Source: Bin80 sp965209015 (GTDB lineage: Bacteria; Bacteroidota; Rhodothermia; Rhodothermales; Bin80). Taken from it: a stretch of 64,000 bases of DNA. Under the pieces are notes generated by a model. The model was given only the letters and a program-made list of their open reading frames with translations, was not told where the DNA came from and did not search any database. The position numbers were made by a program, and so were the translations under genes. Each line of letters opens with the position of its first letter. The stretch's first letter is position 1. Location: positions 62,001-126,000 of the forward strand of contig OZ242367.1 of NCBI GenBank assembly GCA_965209015.1, written 5' to 3'. This document shows positions 48,701 through 55,126 of this stretch, in pieces.

Positions 48701-51700
48701 ACGTAACCGAGGGATCAGGGCAGGCAATAAGAGCGGGAGGTAAAATGTTGATACCCACTCGATTAAATATTTCGGGAGGGACACAGGTAAGGGGATTACC
48801 ATCCAGGCTAACAGTAAATGGATTTGCCTCAACATCATCAAACAGCTCTGGATGTAGACCCGTGAGATCGTTGTTATTAAGTTCGAGAATCGCTAAGTTC
48901 ATGAGGCCATCAAACAGATCTTCGTGTAGATCCGTGAGCTCGTTTTCATTAAGGTAGAGGCCTGCTAATTTAGTGAGTCCATCAAACAAATCTTCGTGCA
49001 GACTCGTGAGAGAGTTGTTCTCAAGGTAAAGAGTGTCTAATTCGGTGAGGCCATCAAACAGATCTTGGTCTAGACTCCCGAGAGAGTTGTCATCAAGTGT
49101 AAGCCGCTCTAACTTAATGAGGCCATCAAACAGCTCTTCGTGTAGATCCGTGAGTTCGTTATTAGAAATAAGGAGCCGACTTAAGCTGGTGAGTCCAGCA
49201 AACAGTTCTTCATGTAGACTCTCGAGAGCATTGTTATTAAGGTTGAGGATGGCTAAGCGGGTGAGGTCACCAAACAGATCTTCATGTAGACTCTCGAGAT
49301 TGTTACCAAAAAGGTTAAGTGAGATTAAATTAGTGAGTCCATTGAAATCACCAGACTTCAGTTCAGTAATATCCTCGTCATTAGTAATATTTAAGGCAAA
49401 AACAAACCTTAAATTAGTATCCGTGACCTCATAACAAAACTCAGTCCCAGTTATCTGATTCAAAATCGCCTCTCTCACGGCCTCGGTCCGAGAACAGATT
49501 CCACCCCTCAAATTGAGCACTCCCAGATCCATAAAATCCAACACATTATTCCCCTCTGCATCCCGAAGCTTGGCACCCGGCTCCGTTGGAGCCATGTAGC
49601 TTACCTTTACCGTTCCCATATCAGATGAGATCACCGGACTGCTTAATGTGAGGGTCACCGTTTTCCCACTGACGGTCGGGGTGCCGGTGAGCACTTGGGC
49701 TTCCTCGGATCCTCCGCTGGGTGTTTTCTTGACCGTGAAAGCAGAATTGGTTAGGCCGCTGACAGAAGCAAGGTCCTCATCAAAGTTCACCACTAAGGTG
49801 GTCCCATCCACCGTTGCAGAGGAAACCGTAGGAGGGGTAGGTGTGGCTTCGGTGATGGTCAGTTCCACATCTGTCGGACCACGGATCCCTTTATTATTTG
49901 AGGCCGATCCTCGCACGGTTACGATCTTGTCGGGGGCAACCACATCATTAACCTCTGCCGTGATTGTCACGATCTCCGTACTCTCGATTGCGCCCGCTGC
50001 AATCGTGAGCGTGGTCCCACTTAGCGTATAATCCGACTCGGTGGCTGGTAAGGTTGGGTCTACCGAGATCGTGATCGTCGTCTCCTCGCTGGAGGGATGA
50101 TTAAGGGTTGCCGTTACGGTGGTACTCCCGCCAGCTTCGGAGATGGGGTTGTCAGACAGCATCAGCGTGATCGCCGGCGCATCATCATCATCCGTGATCG
50201 TGAGACTGGTTCCGGTGACCGTTACATTCTCCACCGTGCTGGTTCCGGTGATCATCACGGTCTCATCTGGCTCATCCACAGTATCCGAAGTAGGTGTCAG
50301 TGTGAACGTCCCGGTGCTAGACAGGGTATTCGCCTGAATACTGATTGTAAAATCGGAGACCGCAGTAAAGTCCGTTCCTGAGGTCGCGGTACCCGATCCC
50401 ACAGAGACCGTTACCGGTAAGGCAGTAGTTTGAGAGACCTCCAGAGTAGCGGTCACGGTGACTTCGGTGGCCTCATCCTCTTCTCCAATGGTGCTGGGAT
50501 TTACACTTAACGTAACCGAGGGATCAGGGCAGGCAATAAGAGCGGGAGGTAAAATGTTGATACCCACTCGATTAAATATTTTGGCAGGGACACAGGTAAG
50601 GGGATTACCATCCAGGTTAACATTAAATGGATTTGCCTCAACATCATCAAACAGGTCTGGATGTAGACCCGTGAGATCGTTGTTATTAAGTTCGAGAATC
50701 GCTAAGTTCATGAGGCCATCAAACAGATCTTCGTGTAGATCCGTGAGCTCGTTTTCATTAAGGTAGAGGCCTGCTAATTTAGTGAGTCCATCAAACAAAT
50801 CTTCGTGCAGACTCGTGAGAGAGTTGTTCTCAAGGTAAAGAGTGTCTAATTCGGTGAGGCCATCAAACAGATCTTGGTCTAGACTCCCGAGAGAGTTGTC
50901 ATCAAGTGTAAGCCGCTCTAACTTAATGAGGCCATCAAACAGCTCTTCGTGTAGATCCGTGAGTTCGTTATTAGAAATAAGGAGCCGACTTAAGCTGGTG
51001 AGTCCAGCAAACAGTTCTTCATGTAGACTCTCGAGAGCATTGTTATTAAGGTTGAGGATGGCTAAGCGGGTGAGGTCACCAAACAGATCTTCATGTAGAC
51101 TCTCGAGATTGTTACCAAAAAGGTTAAGTGAGATTAAATTAGTGAGTCCATTGAAATCACCAGACTTCAGTTCAGTAATATCCTCGTCATTAGTAATATT
51201 TAAGGCAAAAACAAACCTTAAATTAGTATCCGTGACCTCATCACAAAACTCGGTTCTGGTTATCTTACTTAAAATCGCGTCTCTTACGGCCTCGGTCCGA
51301 GAACAGATTCCGCCCCTCAAATTGAGCACTTTTAGATCTATAAAATTCACCACAGCATTCCCCTCTGCATCCCGAAGCTTGGCATCCGACTCCATTGGAG
51401 CCGTGTAGCTTACCTTTACCGTTCCCATATCAGATGCGATCACAGGATTGCTTAATGTGAGGGTCACCTTCTTTCCACTGACGGTTGGCGTGCCGCTGAG
51501 CACTTGGGCTTCCTCGGATCCTCCGCTGGGTGTTTTCTTGACCGTGAAAGCAGAATTGGTTAGGCCGCTGACAGAAGCAAGATCCTCATTAAAATTCACC
51601 TCCAAGGTGGTCCCATCCACCGTTGCAGAGGTAACCGTAGGAGCAGGGCAAGCCATAAGAGTGGAAGATGAAATACTGATACCCTCTCGATTCAATATTT

Positions 51701-53231
51701 CGGCAGAGATGCAGGTAAGGGGATTATTATTCACTCTAACAGTAAGATTTTCCCCAACTTCATCAAACAGGTCTGGATGTAGACTCGTGAGAGCGTTGTC
51801 ATGAAGGTTGAGCCGACTTAAGCTGGTGAGTCCATCAAACAGATCTGGATGCAGACTCGTGAGAGTGTTGCCAGCAAGGTCAAGAGTCTCTAAGTTGGTC
51901 AATCCCTCAAACAGATCTAGATGTAGATCCGTGAGATCGTTATTCTGAAAAGAGATCGAAATTAAGCTGGTGAGTCCCTCAAATAGATCTTCGTGCAGCC
52001 CCGTGAGCTCGTTATTCTGAAAAGAGATCGAAATTAAGCTGGTGAGTTCCTCAAATAGATCTTCGTGTAGATCCGTGAGAGCGTTGCTATTAAGGTGGAG
52101 GGTCTTTAAGTTTTCGAGTCCATCAAACAGATCTTCATGTGGATCCGTGAGAGAGTTGTGCTGAAGAATGAGTGTCTCTAAGCTGATGAGTCCCTCAAAC
52201 AGATCTTGATGTAGATCCGTGAGAGAATTACTATTAAGGTGGAGGGTCTTTAAGTTTTCGAGTCCCTCAAACAGATCTTGATGTAGATCCGTGAGAGAGT
52301 TGCCAGAAAGCCAGAGGAGTTCTAAGTTTTCGAGTCCCTCAAACAGATCTTGATGTAAATCCGTGAGAGCGCTGTTCTGGAGAGTCAGGCTCTCTAAGTT
52401 GGTAAGTCCATCAAACAGATCTTGGTTTAAACTCCCGAGAGGGTTGTCATTAAGCCGTAAGATCTCTAAGTTGGTGAGTCCATTGAAATCACCAGACCTC
52501 AGTTCTGTAATACCCCTATTACTAAGAGTTAAATCAACAACAGTCGTTAAATCTTCACTCGTGACCTCATCACAAAACTCAGTCCTTGTTATCTGATCCA
52601 AAATCGTGTCTCTCACGACCTCGGTTCGAGAACAGATTCCGCCCCTCAAATTGAGCACTTTCTGATCCATAAAATCCAACACATCATTCCCCACTGCATC
52701 CCGAAGCTTGGCTCCCGACTCCGTTGGAGCCGTGTAGCTTACCTTTACCGTTCCCCTATCGGATGCGATCACAGGACTGCTTAATATGAGGGTCACCATT
52801 TCCCCACTGACGGTCGGGGTGCCGATGAGCACTTGTTCTTCTTCGGATCCTCCGCTGGGGGTTTTCTTGACCGTGAAAGCAGAATTGGTCAGGCCGCTGA
52901 CAGAAGCAAGGCCCTCATTAAAGTTCACCACCAAGGTGGTCTCATTCACCGTTGCAGAGGAAACAGCAGGAGGAGTGGTATCTTGTGCCCACAATGAACT
53001 TGGAAATGCCAAGACGAGAATCAGAACAAAGCGATACGACAAAATGCCCTCCCCCCTCCCCCATTTTTTCAATGAAGTAGTGCTTGCTAGAAAACCTCCT
53101 ATTTTAGATTTGGAAAGCGACAGATGTCTTTCTACGCGCATTTTGTGTCTACTTTCAGATAAAATTGGCCGCCGATTTAGATTGGAGTTACTAAGTGCTC
53201 GCGAAGAAATAACTGATCTTAATTTTCTCAA
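39777..53231 (-). CDS. giant modular surface protein: SwmB, LRR, Calx-beta array, outer-membrane barrel
   Basis: A 4484-codon frame. In order: SwmB-like Ig domain (about residues 81-195); LRR block of about 11 repeats (225-510); second SwmB (531-648); 8 LRRs (665-877); two Calx-beta-like modules; third SwmB (about 1128-1248); 8 LRRs (1268-1484); an array of 20 Calx-beta-like modules of about 110 residues each (1505-3808), most ending in ELTITDDD or a close variant; a cadherin-like domain (TEEDTPYPFNASDFGYSDPE); an Ig-like stretch; and a barrel (about 4021-4484) ending LQLKRQF with a terminal Phe, like autotransporter translocators. The signal (YRFVLILVLAFPSSLWAQ) lies at about residues 66-83, after an atypical charged leader. 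The small paralogue starts at an ATG whose counterpart here (53064) is out of frame. Acidic loops suggest calcium binding and adhesion. Confidence 0.85.
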   Translation of the reverse strand: MRKLRSVISSRALSNSNLNRRPILSESRHKMRVERHLSLSKSKIGGFLASTTSLKKWGRGEGILSYRFVLILVLAFPSSLWAQDTTPPAVSSATVNETTLVVNFNEGLASVSGLTNSAFTVKKTPSGGSEEEQVLIGTPTVSGEMVTLILSSPVIASDRGTVKVSYTAPTESGAKLRDAVGNDVLDFMDQKVLNLRGGICSRTEVVRDTILDQITRTEFCDEVTSEDLTTVVDLTLSNRGITELRSGDFNGLTNLEILRLNDNPLGSLNQDLFDGLTNLESLTLQNSALTDLHQDLFEGLENLELLWLSGNSLTDLHQDLFEGLENLKTLHLNSNSLTDLHQDLFEGLISLETLILQHNSLTDPHEDLFDGLENLKTLHLNSNALTDLHEDLFEELTSLISISFQNNELTGLHEDLFEGLTSLISISFQNNDLTDLHLDLFEGLTNLETLDLAGNTLTSLHPDLFDGLTSLSRLNLHDNALTSLHPDLFDEVGENLTVRVNNNPLTCISAEILNREGISISSSTLMACPAPTVTSATVDGTTLEVNFNEDLASVSGLTNSAFTVKKTPSGGSEEAQVLSGTPTVSGKKVTLTLSNPVIASDMGTVKVSYTAPMESDAKLRDAEGNAVVNFIDLKVLNLRGGICSRTEAVRDAILSKITRTEFCDEVTDTNLRFVFALNITNDEDITELKSGDFNGLTNLISLNLFGNNLESLHEDLFGDLTRLAILNLNNNALESLHEELFAGLTSLSRLLISNNELTDLHEELFDGLIKLERLTLDDNSLGSLDQDLFDGLTELDTLYLENNSLTSLHEDLFDGLTKLAGLYLNENELTDLHEDLFDGLMNLAILELNNNDLTGLHPDLFDDVEANPFNVNLDGNPLTCVPAKIFNRVGINILPPALIACPDPSVTLSVNPSTIGEEDEATEVTVTATLEVSQTTALPVTVSVGSGTATSGTDFTAVSDFTISIQANTLSSTGTFTLTPTSDTVDEPDETVMITGTSTVENVTVTGTSLTITDDDDAPAITLMLSDNPISEAGGSTTVTATLNHPSSEETTITISVDPTLPATESDYTLSGTTLTIAAGAIESTEIVTITAEVNDVVAPDKIVTVRGSASNNKGIRGPTDVELTITEATPTPPTVSSATVDGTTLVVNFDEDLASVSGLTNSAFTVKKTPSGGSEEAQVLTGTPTVSGKTVTLTLSSPVISSDMGTVKVSYMAPTEPGAKLRDAEGNNVLDFMDLGVLNLRGGICSRTEAVREAILNQITGTEFCYEVTDTNLRFVFALNITNDEDITELKSGDFNGLTNLISLNLFGNNLESLHEDLFGDLTRLAILNLNNNALESLHEELFAGLTSLSRLLISNNELTDLHEELFDGLIKLERLTLDDNSLGSLDQDLFDGLTELDTLYLENNSLTSLHEDLFDGLTKLAGLYLNENELTDLHEDLFDGLMNLAILELNNNDLTGLHPELFDDVEANPFTVSLDGNPLTCVPPEIFNRVGINILPPALIACPDPSVTLSVNPSTIGEEDEATEVTVTATLEVSQTTALPVTVSVGSGTATSGTDFTAVSDFTISIQANTLSSTGTFTLTPTSDTVDEPDETVMITGTSTVENVTVTGTSLTITDEDEAPTVTLNLSSSSIAENAGTTTVTATLDRASSEETTITISVDPTSSATESDYTLSGTTLTIAAGETSSTAAVTITAVDNAVDAPNKTVQVQGMAENTQGITDPEDVELTITDDDEAPVVTLHLSSNSISENAGMTTVTAMLDRASIEETTITISVDPTSSDYMLSGSMLTIAAGETSSTAAVTITAVDNDVDAPDKTVQVQGMATNTQGVTQPTAVELTITDDDEAPVVTLVLSEASISENAGSTTVTATLSHASSTVTAVTISGAAVDPALDSDYMLSGNSLTIPVGQTNSTGTVTITSVDNPVDAPDKSIIVQGVATNLTGITQPADVELTITDDDEAPTATLLLSPASIGEDAQVSTITATLSHASSEETTITISAAAAPGTEFTLSTNTILTIAAGATTSTGTVTITSVDNPADAPDKTVQVQGVATNTQGVTGPMDVTLTITDEDEAPTVTLLLSPESIAENTKISTVTATLSHASSAVTTITVSAAAVSPALESDYTLSGTLLTIAAGTTMSTGTVTITSIDNPVNAPDKTVRVQGVASNTQGVTQPTTVELTITDNEEVPTVTLSLSDMSIPENTGMTTVTASLSPASSAETMITISASAVSPAVDTDYTLSGTTLMIAAGATTSTGTVTITAVDNPVDAPDKTVQVQGLAANDQGVTNPANVDLMITDDEDEPTVTLRLSSNTISEQAGSTTVTAALRHPSSAVTTIVVAVRPNEPATAADYGLGTNQTLTIAAGETESSGLVTITAVDNEVDAPDKTVQVQGTATNVQGITDPAAVELTITDEDAAPTAELILSSPSIREGGERTMVTATLSRPSSEVTTIEVTALPDAPATSSDYMLSGTTLTIMAGATSSTGLVTITSVDNSVDAPDKTIQVQGIATNLQGIVDPTEVEPTTEQGTMGQIGVELTILDDEEAPRATLLLSSSLIGEDGEMTTVTAALNRTSSEPTMIEVTVLPDAPATVSDYILSTNATLTIAAGATMSTGVVTITSVTNDVDAPDKTVQVQGTATNTQGVTGPADVALTITDGTAPPAVTLVLSPASISENAGATMVTATLNRVSSEATTVTVTVLPNAPATAADYMQSGSILTIVAGATQSTGLVTITAVDNLVDAPDKTVQVQGTATNTQGITNPASVGLTLLDDEAVPTVTLMLSPTSIGENAGTSTVTATLSHPSSEETTISISVDPTSPATASDYQLSENLTLTIDAGEIESAGLVTITSVDNLVDAPDKTVQVQGTATNTQGVTSPANVELTITDDEEAPTVTLTLAPASIMENAGIAIVTGALDRPSSAVTTILISALPDAPAAATDFALSGNLRLTIAAGETASTGLVTITAVDNAVDAPDKTVQVQGTATNLQGVTGPEAVELTITDDDLEPVVILSLLPASITENNGFATVTATLDRPSSEGTTVTITTLPDAPATELDYTQEGDLLTIAAGETNSTGLVTITAVDNAVNAPNKTVQVQGIATNGQGLTGPEEVELTILDDDLTPTVTLLLSPTSIGENGGLTTVTAELSRPSSEPTTIEITVLPNAPSTESDYTLRGRTLTIAAGERGSSGVVTIIAVDNATDAPDRTVQVQGEVTRSLGVTSPPAVQLRITDDEPTPTVTLMLDPSTIEENGASTTVTALLSHPSSARTTVVVSALANPPAVASDLMLSQNTILTIAAGGTESTGLMTITAIDNPVDAPDKTVQVQGVATNSQGVSVPADVVLTITDDDEVSPTVSLILAPASIGENDGQTTVTATMEPPSSAVTTIVVSVLPDAPATASDYQISENPTLTIAAGETGSTGRVTITAVDNEVSAPDKTLQVQGTATNPRGVTGPVAVELTITDDEALPTVMLMLDPSTIKENGGETAVTASLDRVSGTVTTIEVTVLPNAPTTASDYQISENSMLTIAAGETESTGLVTITAVDNEVDAPEKTVQVRGIVTSAQGITDPREVELTITDDEEAPAITLVLSPATIEESGESTTVTATLDRASDEETSIELTVLPDAPATTSDYVLSDPLTLTIAAGELTSTGLVTITAVDNEVDAPDKTVQVQGVATNALGTTNPSSVELTITDDDEAPAVTLTLSPASISENAGTTTVTATLNRPSSAMTTIAVTVLPNESATESDYLLSDNPTLTIAAGERTSTELVTITAVDNEVDTPDKTVQVQGTATNTQGVTDPAEVTLTVTDDDESFPVAQDATVTTEEDTPYPFNASDFGYSDPEGDPLASVRIERHPDVGTLTLGGIGFAAGTQISVAQISAGELIFTPVANAYGPAYTSFDFKVSDGTLESPLAARMTIDVTPVNDVATGQPQIMGSMQLGQMLRVSVEEIQDLDGLRRAQAGELGYGYRYQWVRMKEGSPHEPIGEGDTYVPVETDAGASLVVQVAFVDDAGFEESLESPPRQVRSTNRIRTAWMGRLGRTVADQVLRATQCEGRVQRSRRNEVYLAGQPLALASLPNYVHVQKVKPDRHAVLLGTTDPVYRLGHTLTRERLLHGSSFRHGMRDGSGVALWGHGAVSRVQGADGALNLEGRVSSGMVGADWTGDKGGLGVLVAHTRSEGEYAMANDEGTHSAYLTGVYPNGCYALSSGITAWGVVGYGRGSMTVEQVSTPVDLRMVGGGIYGRLGTVRKRGLELGIRSDALLVQMGANGTEELSEDEAQVSRLRLGLQGTLRGIRLGTESTIVPSAELAFRHDGGDAETGFGVDMQVGFRLSELESGLDIEVHAHAVLTHQDRGLQDQGLAGAVTWDPRPHSSEGLQVRVEHTIGAEALGGAERLLRAETIQPQYRAHQTGGLRVQAGYGFALFSRAFTLQPEVSFSGGGPQRRYEMGWNIARAHEHPTKMQLFVGTTGQAQRDRPLQLQHLVRLQLKRQF
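41807..48720 (-). repeat. array of 20 Calx-beta-like modules (about 330 bp each)
   Basis: Each unit encodes a strand with SPASIGENAG or a variant, a TVTATLSRPSSEVTTI segment, ASDYTLSGTLTIAAGETxST, VTITAVDNxVDAPDKTVQVQG and a closing TITDDD. Units are diverged from each other at DNA level, unlike the LRR blocks, so the array is older than the block duplication upstream. Because the opposite strand is also rich in open frames, many long plus-strand frames here are shadows. Confidence 0.9.
48381..49431 (-). repeat. near-identical direct repeat (about 1.05 kb), copy 1
   Basis: This segment recurs at 50190-51240 with only scattered differences (offset 1809 bp). It covers one Calx-beta module plus a whole 8-LRR block of the giant gene. 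The near identity indicates a recent internal duplication or gene conversion. Confidence 0.9.
50190..51240 (-). repeat. near-identical direct repeat (about 1.05 kb), copy 2
   Basis: Second copy of the Calx-beta plus LRR block at 48381-49431. Differences include TTCGGGAGG against TTTGGCAGG around 48770/50580. Homologous recombination between the copies would delete or add exactly 603 codons without breaking the frame. Confidence 0.9.
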
Positions 53232-54010
53232 TTAGGGGACAAAAATCCGAGTTTCTGACTGTGGCTTGATGGTGTAGTTCCACCTCGGAAGTGTAAGACT
53301 GTATTCCAGATTAAGACCATCTATTTGCTCTGGACTGATTTTGATTCCCTTTTTGTGGACTTTTCCAACGGCCTTTGCGACCACCGTAAATCCGCCTTTG
53401 GTGTTGGTGTTCCACAATATAACACGATCTCCATGGATTTAAGAGGAATCCCGGCCATCTTTTGGAGACTTCGTAGATGGTTTTACCGCGAATATTTGTG
53501 GCTGGACGTTGAATCCTCCGAAGAAGAATAGAATCGCATTCCTGAAAATTGCAAAGATTCTTTATCCTCTCCCAATCGTTTTGAGTTCTTGGATTTTGCC
53601 GTAATTAGCTCTATGATGTTATTCAATCGTATCGAATAGAACGCATTACAGGCTATGGTAAGATGTGACTGACACATCTCGGCAACCTTGATAACTGTTT
53701 TGATGTCCCTCTTTCCAACACGAAATCATGTACATTTGTACAGATTCCACTGGTTCATAAAATGCTTCTTATCCCACACAAATTGCGGTAGAACCTCGTA
53801 GAAGAGACACTATTCAATTGGGTTCTACTTGGAGGCCCCGTGGGATAGTGAACCACATTAACGGTGATGCCGAAGAAATTGGCTATTCTTAATGTTATAA
53901 GAAGTATTTCCATGCCTGCGATCGGCCAAAATACAGAGTTCCTGCGCCTGTGGATGCTCATATTGACCGATCTCGTTCCACCAATTCTCAACGTTATCTG
54001 TCGTAAACTC
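53232..54010 (-). pseudogene. ISAzo13-family transposase remnants
   Basis: Pieces of an ISAzo13-type transposase lie in different frames on the minus strand. About 54005-53900 reads VENWWNEIGQYEHPQAQELC (the conserved RWW block) and ILADRRHGN. About 53900-53760 reads ITVNVVHYPTGPPSRTQLN (family HYPPGTSKWNKIEH). 53417-53232 reads KKGIKISPEQIDGLNLEYS and LPRWNYTIKP, the usual C-terminus. The region between is scrambled, and frameshifts and stops are frequent. No ends were identified. Confidence 0.75.
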
Positions 54011-54018
54011 TGACGTAT

Positions 54019-55080
54019 GAGCCTCTTTCAAAATTCCCCAATTGGATGATTTTTTGAGGGATTTTCATGATTGGCGGATTTTTGTATTGAGGATATCAGG
54101 GAACTGATCTGCTCTGGGAAGTATCGTTTTTTTGATTCCAAACGAAGGAACAGGGATCTCCGAAATTTGTACGTTTGGAATACTGAAAATCCAATAAATC
54201 CCGGAGGATCTCCTTGTCCCTTACCAAGAAGATACGCGGTTTTTATATTTCCTGCCAACAGGAGTTGTTTCCATGTGTGGAGCAGAACTATGGAGTGTTG
54301 CCCAAACGATTCCAGAAGTTATTGTTATTGTTTGAGTTGGTGTGTGTGGAGGATCATCTGCCTCGTCCACGGCTTCGTTCGGTAGGACGCCCGCCTGCGC
54401 ACCGAATCTGTCTTGCTCGGTCGTTTTTGGCCAAGATGGCGTTAAATATTCCGATGACCTCGGGGTTGCGGGAGCGCCTTCTATCGGATGTTTTGCTTCG
54501 GCCCCTCTGTGGTTGGTCTCGGTCGTGTGATGTACCGAGCGCGCCTACGTTTTCACGTGCATTCCAGGAATTTGCGACGTCGAAATTGCCGACTCGGATT
54601 CATGAAGCCTTGATCAAATAGGGATATGCGGGGGAGTTGGTGGGTCATATTTCACGGGATTCAACGGCAATTCAAGCGCGGGAGCGTCCGGCTCCGAAGG
54701 CGCATACATCAAAGCCCGTGAAGCGACGCAAGCGAGGGCGTCCGAAGAAAGGAGAGGAGTGTCCCAAGGCGCCTCGTCGCTTGGAGCAGCAGTTGAAGAT
54801 GGAGTTAGGCGAGATGTTGGACGCGTTGCCGAAGGATTGTACGGTGGGATGCAAGCGGAATGCGAAGGGGCATACGCAACGATGGACGGGCTATAAGCTA
54901 CACATGGATACGGCGGATGGAGGGATTCCGATCAGCTGTTTGGTGATGTCTGCTTCGTTGCATGATAGTCAGGCCGCCCTTCCCTTGGCGTGCTTGACGC
55001 AGCAACGGGTGGACAACTGTTATGATCTCATGGACAGCGCCTATGATGCGAAGGAGATTGTTGCACATCGGAGAGTCTCG
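54019..55080 (+). mobile_element. DDE insertion sequence remnant, left end present, right end lost
   Basis: The left terminus GAGCCTCTTTCAAAATTCC is the same as that of the 156-bp MITE at 20032. The matching right terminus is missing: the transposase sequence stops abruptly at 55080, where it joins a fragment of the giant-gene family. I could not assign the family name with certainty (IS5/IS1182-like group). Confidence 0.75.
54214..55080 (+). pseudogene. DDE transposase with in-frame TAG, 3' truncated
   Basis: One frame from 54214 runs through TAG at 54619-54621 into 54637-55080. The N-terminal part has VLPKRFQKLLLLFELVCVED and FSRAFQEFATSKLPTRIHEA; after the stop come GHISRDSTAIQARERPAPKA, KRRKRGRPKKGE and MDTADGGIPISCLVMSASLH. 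The second copy at 63170-63200 has CAG at the stop position, so a CAG-to-TAG change is shown directly. The C-terminal catalytic Glu region is missing. Confidence 0.8.
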
Positions 55081-55126
55081 GCGACCGGCGTAAAGACCAG
55101 CCCTCCCGCAGAGATCTGGGCTATCT
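55080..55126 (-). pseudogene. left fragment of a third giant-family gene
   Basis: 47 bp match the giant gene around 41596-41627 (GCGACCGGCGTAAAG, then GAGATCTGGGCT) on the minus strand. It abuts transposase sequence on the left and the ISNCY-type element on the right. Confidence 0.8.

Noticed and set aside
41807..48720. CRISPR-like regular repeats
   Set aside because: Units are about 330 bp, diverged and protein-coding in one frame; no short identical repeats with unique spacers and no cas genes.
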